Shown piece by piece: positions 60,922 through 64,000 of a DNA stretch of 64,000 nucleotides. A program made the position numbers and the translations under genes. Numbering within the stretch: position 1 is the stretch's first letter; the number at the start of each line of letters is the position of its first letter. The DNA comes from Proteobacteria bacterium SG_bin5 (lineage in GTDB: Bacteria; Pseudomonadota; Alphaproteobacteria; Sphingomonadales; Sphingomonadaceae): the NCBI GenBank assembly GCA_002083475.1, contig LWDI01000060.1, positions 36,250 to 100,249 of the forward strand, written 5' to 3'. The notes beneath the pieces were generated by a model. The model ran no database searches. It was not told where the DNA came from and saw nothing but the letters and a program-made list of their open reading frames with translations.

Positions 60922-61883
60922 CACCGCCCGCCGCCGCGCGGGGCTTTCTCGACTCGCTGGGCTGGACGGGCGCTTCGATCACCCCGCTCGCGGGCGATGC
61001 TTCGTTCCGCCGCTATTTCCGCGTCATGACCGGCGATCGCCGCGCTGTGCTGATGGACGCGCCGCCCCCGAACGAGGACCCGCGCCCGTTCCTCGCGGTC
61101 GCGCGCTGGCTGGGCGAGCGCGGGTTCGGCGCGCCCCATATTCATGGCGAAGCGCTCGATCACGGGCTGGTGCTGCTCGAGGATTTCGGCGACGATCGGA
61201 TGCGCGAGGCGATCGACGCCGGCGCCGCGCCCGCGCCGCTTTACGCGCGCGCGGTCGGAACGCTGGTCCGGCTCCATGCCGAGCCCGCCGGTCCCTTCCC
61301 GCCGCACGATCTCGCGCTGCTGACCCAAGGCACCGAGACCTTCGCGACCTGGTATTGCGACACGCTCGGCATCGCGACGGACGGTTATGCCGAGGCTTGG
61401 GCCGCGGTGCTCCCGCTCGGCCTGCCGGCGCGGCCGGTGACGACGCTGCGCGATTATCACGCCGAAAATCTGATGCTGCTCCCCGGCGATCGGCTCGGCC
61501 TGCTCGATTTCCAAGACGCGACGGCGGGGCATCCGGCTTATGATCTGGTCTCGCTGCTGCAAGATGCGCGGCGCGACGTCGAGCCCGAGATCGAGGCGGC
61601 GATGCTCGACGGGTACCGGCGCGAAACCGGCCAGGGGTCGGCGTTCGACACCGCATATCATGTGCTAGGCGCGCAGCGTAACACGCGGATATTGGGCGTT
61701 TTCACCCGGCTGTGGAAGCGCGACGGCAAGCCACGCTACCCCAGCCTTTGCCCGCGCGTGTGGCGCTATTTGGAGCGTGACCTGGCGCATCCCGCGCTCG
61801 CCCCGGTCAAGGCCTGGTTCGACGCGCACATCCCCCCGAGCCTGCGCGGGGACCCGATGCTGCTGGCGGCGCGCGCGGCATGA
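60909..61883 (+). CDS. amgK: Cell-wall amino-sugar kinase AmgK (aminoglycoside phosphotransferase fold)
   Basis: A 324-residue APH-fold kinase. The nucleotide and catalytic segments are PLAGDASFRRYFRV, LLEDFGDDRM, LRDYHAENLMLLP (catalytic Asp) and GLLDFQDATAGHPAYDLVSLLQD. Together with the adjacent nucleotidyltransferase it matches AmgK-MurU, which phosphorylates and activates MurNAc in a peptidoglycan recycling route that bypasses de novo UDP-MurNAc synthesis. The ATG follows GAAGGG. It overlaps murU as ATGA. Confidence 0.88.
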   Translation: MADLTPPAAARGFLDSLGWTGASITPLAGDASFRRYFRVMTGDRRAVLMDAPPPNEDPRPFLAVARWLGERGFGAPHIHGEALDHGLVLLEDFGDDRMREAIDAGAAPAPLYARAVGTLVRLHAEPAGPFPPHDLALLTQGTETFATWYCDTLGIATDGYAEAWAAVLPLGLPARPVTTLRDYHAENLMLLPGDRLGLLDFQDATAGHPAYDLVSLLQDARRDVEPEIEAAMLDGYRRETGQGSAFDTAYHVLGAQRNTRILGVFTRLWKRDGKPRYPSLCPRVWRYLERDLAHPALAPVKAWFDAHIPPSLRGDPMLLAARAA

Positions 61884-62632
61884 AGACGCTCGCGCTGCGC
61901 CCCGATCCGGGCGTGCCGGTGCCCGAGACGGCGATGGTGATGGCGGCGGGGCTGGGCAAAAGGATGCGCCCGCTCACCGCCACCCGCCCCAAGCCGCTCG
62001 TCGAAGTGGCGGGCAAGGCGCTGCTCGATCACGCGCTCGATCGGTTGCGCGTGGCCGGCGTGAAGCGCGCGGTGGTCAACGTCCATTATCTCGCGGACGC
62101 GCTCGAAGCACATCTCAAGAACCGCGACCATGGCCTTGAAATCCTGATCTCCGACGAGCGCGCACAGCTGATGGAGACGGGCGGCGGATTGGTCCAGGCG
62201 CTGCCCTTGCTCGGCGACCGGCCGTTCGTGAGCGTCAACAGCGACAATTTGTGGATCGACGGGCCGATCGATTCGATCCGCGCGCTCGCCGCCGCATGGG
62301 ACGAGGCGCGGATGGACGCGCTGCTGCTGATGGTGCCGCTCGCGCGCGCGCATTGCCATGGCGGGCAGGGCGATTTCCACTTGGACGCCGCCGGGCGCAT
62401 CACCGGGCGGCGCAAGCCGGGGCGGCTCGCACCCTTCGTGTGGACCGGGGTGCAAATCCTCCACCCGCGCCTCATCACCGACGCGCCGAGCGGGCCCTTT
62501 TCGACCAACCTCTTCTGGGACCGGGCGATCGCGGCGGGTCGCGCCTTCGGCATCGTCCATGGCGGGCTGTGGTTCGACGTGGGCACGCCGGGCGCGATTC
62601 CCGTCGCCGAGGCGATGCTGGCGGATGGCTGA
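61880..62632 (+). CDS. murU: MurNAc-1-phosphate uridylyltransferase MurU
   Basis: A 250-residue nucleotidyltransferase. The sugar-nucleotide pyrophosphorylase motif MVMAAGLGKRMRPLTATRPKPLVEVAGK is near residue 19 and the metal site is VSVNSDNLWID near residue 115. It uses UTP to make UDP-MurNAc from MurNAc-1-phosphate provided by AmgK activity. It overlaps addB by 8 bases. Confidence 0.9.
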   Translation: MKTLALRPDPGVPVPETAMVMAAGLGKRMRPLTATRPKPLVEVAGKALLDHALDRLRVAGVKRAVVNVHYLADALEAHLKNRDHGLEILISDERAQLMETGGGLVQALPLLGDRPFVSVNSDNLWIDGPIDSIRALAAAWDEARMDALLLMVPLARAHCHGGQGDFHLDAAGRITGRRKPGRLAPFVWTGVQILHPRLITDAPSGPFSTNLFWDRAIAAGRAFGIVHGGLWFDVGTPGAIPVAEAMLADG

Positions 62633-64000
62633 GCGCGGCCTCGCGCTTTACACCATCCCCGCGCATCGGGCGTTCGCCGATGCGCTCGCCGCCGGGCTGA
62701 TCCGGCGCTTCGGGGGCGACCCGCTCGCGCTGGCGCGCGGGCTCGTGCTGCTCCCCAACAACCGCGCGGTGCGCACCGTGACCGACGCCTTCGTGCGCGC
62801 GAGCGGCGGCGGATTGCTGTTGCCGCGGCTGGTGCCGATCGGCGCGGTCGAGCTGGTCGAGGGGCCGGGGGCGGCGCTCGATCCCGCCGGCGCGCCGCCG
62901 GTGCCCCCCGCGATCGCCCCGCTCGAACGCCGGATGATCCTCGCCCGGCTGGTGAGCGAGGCAAGAGCCCGGAGCGGCGAGCCGGTCGACGGCGCCGAAG
63001 CGATCCGGCTCGCGGGCGAGCTCGGCGAAACGCTCGACCAATTGCTCGTCGAACGAGTGCCGCCCGCCGCGCTCCGCGCGATCGAGCCGGGCGGCGATTT
63101 GCAGCGCCACTGGGAAAAGGCGCTGCAGTTGTTCGCGATCATGCTCGATGCCTGGCCGCGCGAACTCGCGGCGCGGGGCAAGATCGACCTCGCCGAGCGG
63201 CGCAACCGCTTGCTCGCCGCGCTCGCCCAGCGCTGGCGCGCGGCGCCGCCGCCGGGCTTCGTCTGCGCCGCCGGCATCACCAGCAGCGCGCCCGCGATCG
63301 CGCGGCTGCTGCGGGTGGTGAGCGGTTTGCCCCAGGGGTTGGTGGTGCTTCCCGATCTCGCGCTCAACATGGCGGCGGCGGAATGGGAGGCGCTCGGCCC
63401 CGATGCGGACAAAGCGCGCCGCCCGATCGAGACGCATCCGCAATTCCAGCTCAAAGCGTTGCTCGAGCGCATGGGCGTCGCGCGCGGCGAGTTCATGCTC
63501 TGGCGCGAAGGCGGCGGGCATGACGCCAGCGCGGCGCGGGGGCGGGCGATCGCCGAGGCGTTCGCGCCGGCCGATTTCACGCATCGCTGGACGACGCTGC
63601 CCGCCGAGGCGCGGCGCTTGTCCGGCGTGCGCGCCGCCGAACTCGCGACGCCCGCCGAGGAAGCGCAGGCGATCGCGCTCGCGCTGCGCGAGGCGCTGGA
63701 GACGCCGGGCAAGACCGCCGCGCTCGTCACCCCCGATCGCGGCCTCGCGCGGCGCGTGGCGGCGTTGTTGACGCGCTGGGGGGTGGCGATCGACGATTCG
63801 GCGGGTCGACCGCTCGCCATCATGCCGCCGGGGACTCTGCTGATCGCGCTCGCCGAGGCGGCGGTGCAGCAATTCGCCCCGCTCGCGCTGCTCGCCCTGC
63901 TCAAACACCCGCTGGTGCGCGCCGGCCCCGATCGGCTGGCCTGGTTGGAGGGGGTTCGCAAGCTCGATCTCGCGCTGCGCGGGCCGCGCCCGGCGCCGGG
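62625..64000 (+). CDS. addB: Double-strand break repair protein AddB, N-terminal part
   Basis: An open frame of 458 codons that continues past the window end. It begins MAERGLALYTIPAHRAFADA, followed by LARGLVLLPNNRAVRTVTDAFVR and LLLPRLVPIGAVELVEG, the pattern of alphaproteobacterial AddB. AddAB resects broken DNA ends for RecA. The ATG at 62625 lies in the end of murU. The C-terminal nuclease domain and the Fe-S cysteines of AddB would be outside the window. Confidence 0.9.
   Translation, partial: MAERGLALYTIPAHRAFADALAAGLIRRFGGDPLALARGLVLLPNNRAVRTVTDAFVRASGGGLLLPRLVPIGAVELVEGPGAALDPAGAPPVPPAIAPLERRMILARLVSEARARSGEPVDGAEAIRLAGELGETLDQLLVERVPPAALRAIEPGGDLQRHWEKALQLFAIMLDAWPRELAARGKIDLAERRNRLLAALAQRWRAAPPPGFVCAAGITSSAPAIARLLRVVSGLPQGLVVLPDLALNMAAAEWEALGPDADKARRPIETHPQFQLKALLERMGVARGEFMLWREGGGHDASAARGRAIAEAFAPADFTHRWTTLPAEARRLSGVRAAELATPAEEAQAIALALREALETPGKTAALVTPDRGLARRVAALLTRWGVAIDDSAGRPLAIMPPGTLLIALAEAAVQQFAPLALLALLKHPLVRAGPDRLAWLEGVRKLDLALRGPRPAP

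Overview
The window looks like chromosomal DNA of a GC-rich alphaproteobacterium of the order Sphingomonadales (Sphingomonas-like). Four things point there: the very high GC at third codon positions; a DivL-type pseudokinase in the order ahcY-divL-tsaE-amgK-murU-addB; many palindromic intergenic elements of the kind familiar from sphingomonads; and a bamA-skp-fabZ cluster that lacks the lpxD/lpxA/lpxB genes expected in LPS-making alphaproteobacteria. Genus and species cannot be named from the sequence alone.

Layout. 1-1.6 kb: end of arfB, an RluA-type pseudouridine synthase and a secreted M15 peptidase. 1.6-9.2 kb: SUF iron-sulfur cluster operon (Rrf2 regulator, sufB, sufC, sufD, sufS, sufT, sufA). 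It is heavily remodelled: a DUF559 nuclease-like gene bounded by palindromes, a copy of the sufB 3' end, a truncated sufC copy, an inserted phytanoyl-CoA-dioxygenase-like gene, and palindromic elements inside coding sequence. 9.2-15.5 kb: small secreted proteins, a frameshifted membrane gene, and a minus-strand leucine-degradation-type operon (mccB, DUF559, NTF2-like, mccA, maoC). 15.8-20 kb: cytochrome c, rplM-rpsI, heme A synthase, Fur/Zur-type regulator. 20-23.2 kb: tlyA, tspO, UbiK-like, YbjN-like, proC. 23.1-25.6 kb: a restriction-modification-like island (putative endonuclease, vsr, C5-cytosine methyltransferase). 25.7-28.5 kb: MarR regulator, ilvE, tRNA-Gln, yedK. 28.6-34.2 kb: SOS mutasome imuA-imuB-dnaE2 behind an alphaproteobacterial LexA box. 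34-42 kb: exported KatG, Kef-type antiporter, icd, psd, pssA and a small membrane protein. 42-53 kb: the conserved rpsB-tsf-pyrH-frr-uppS-cdsA-dxr-rseP-bamA-skp-fabZ cluster. 53-56.5 kb: amn, a small membrane-associated protein, a peroxiredoxin, a YqgE protein. 56.5-64 kb: ahcY with a probable operator, then divL, tsaE, amgK, murU and the start of addB.

How the genes fit together. The SUF genes build Fe-S clusters. The mcc operon feeds branched-chain acyl-CoA catabolism, and ilvE handles branched-chain amino acids. The rpsB-fabZ run joins translation, nucleotide supply, undecaprenyl and phospholipid synthesis and outer-membrane assembly; psd/pssA make phosphatidylethanolamine. imuAB-dnaE2, yedK and addB handle DNA damage. 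amgK-murU recycle peptidoglycan sugars.

The most unusual signal is the repeat landscape. Two DUF559 genes are each closely bracketed by inverted copies of a palindromic element, and an arm-only version of one of these elements sits between sufC and sufD. This suggests a nuclease-linked mobile palindrome family with autonomous-like and MITE-like members.
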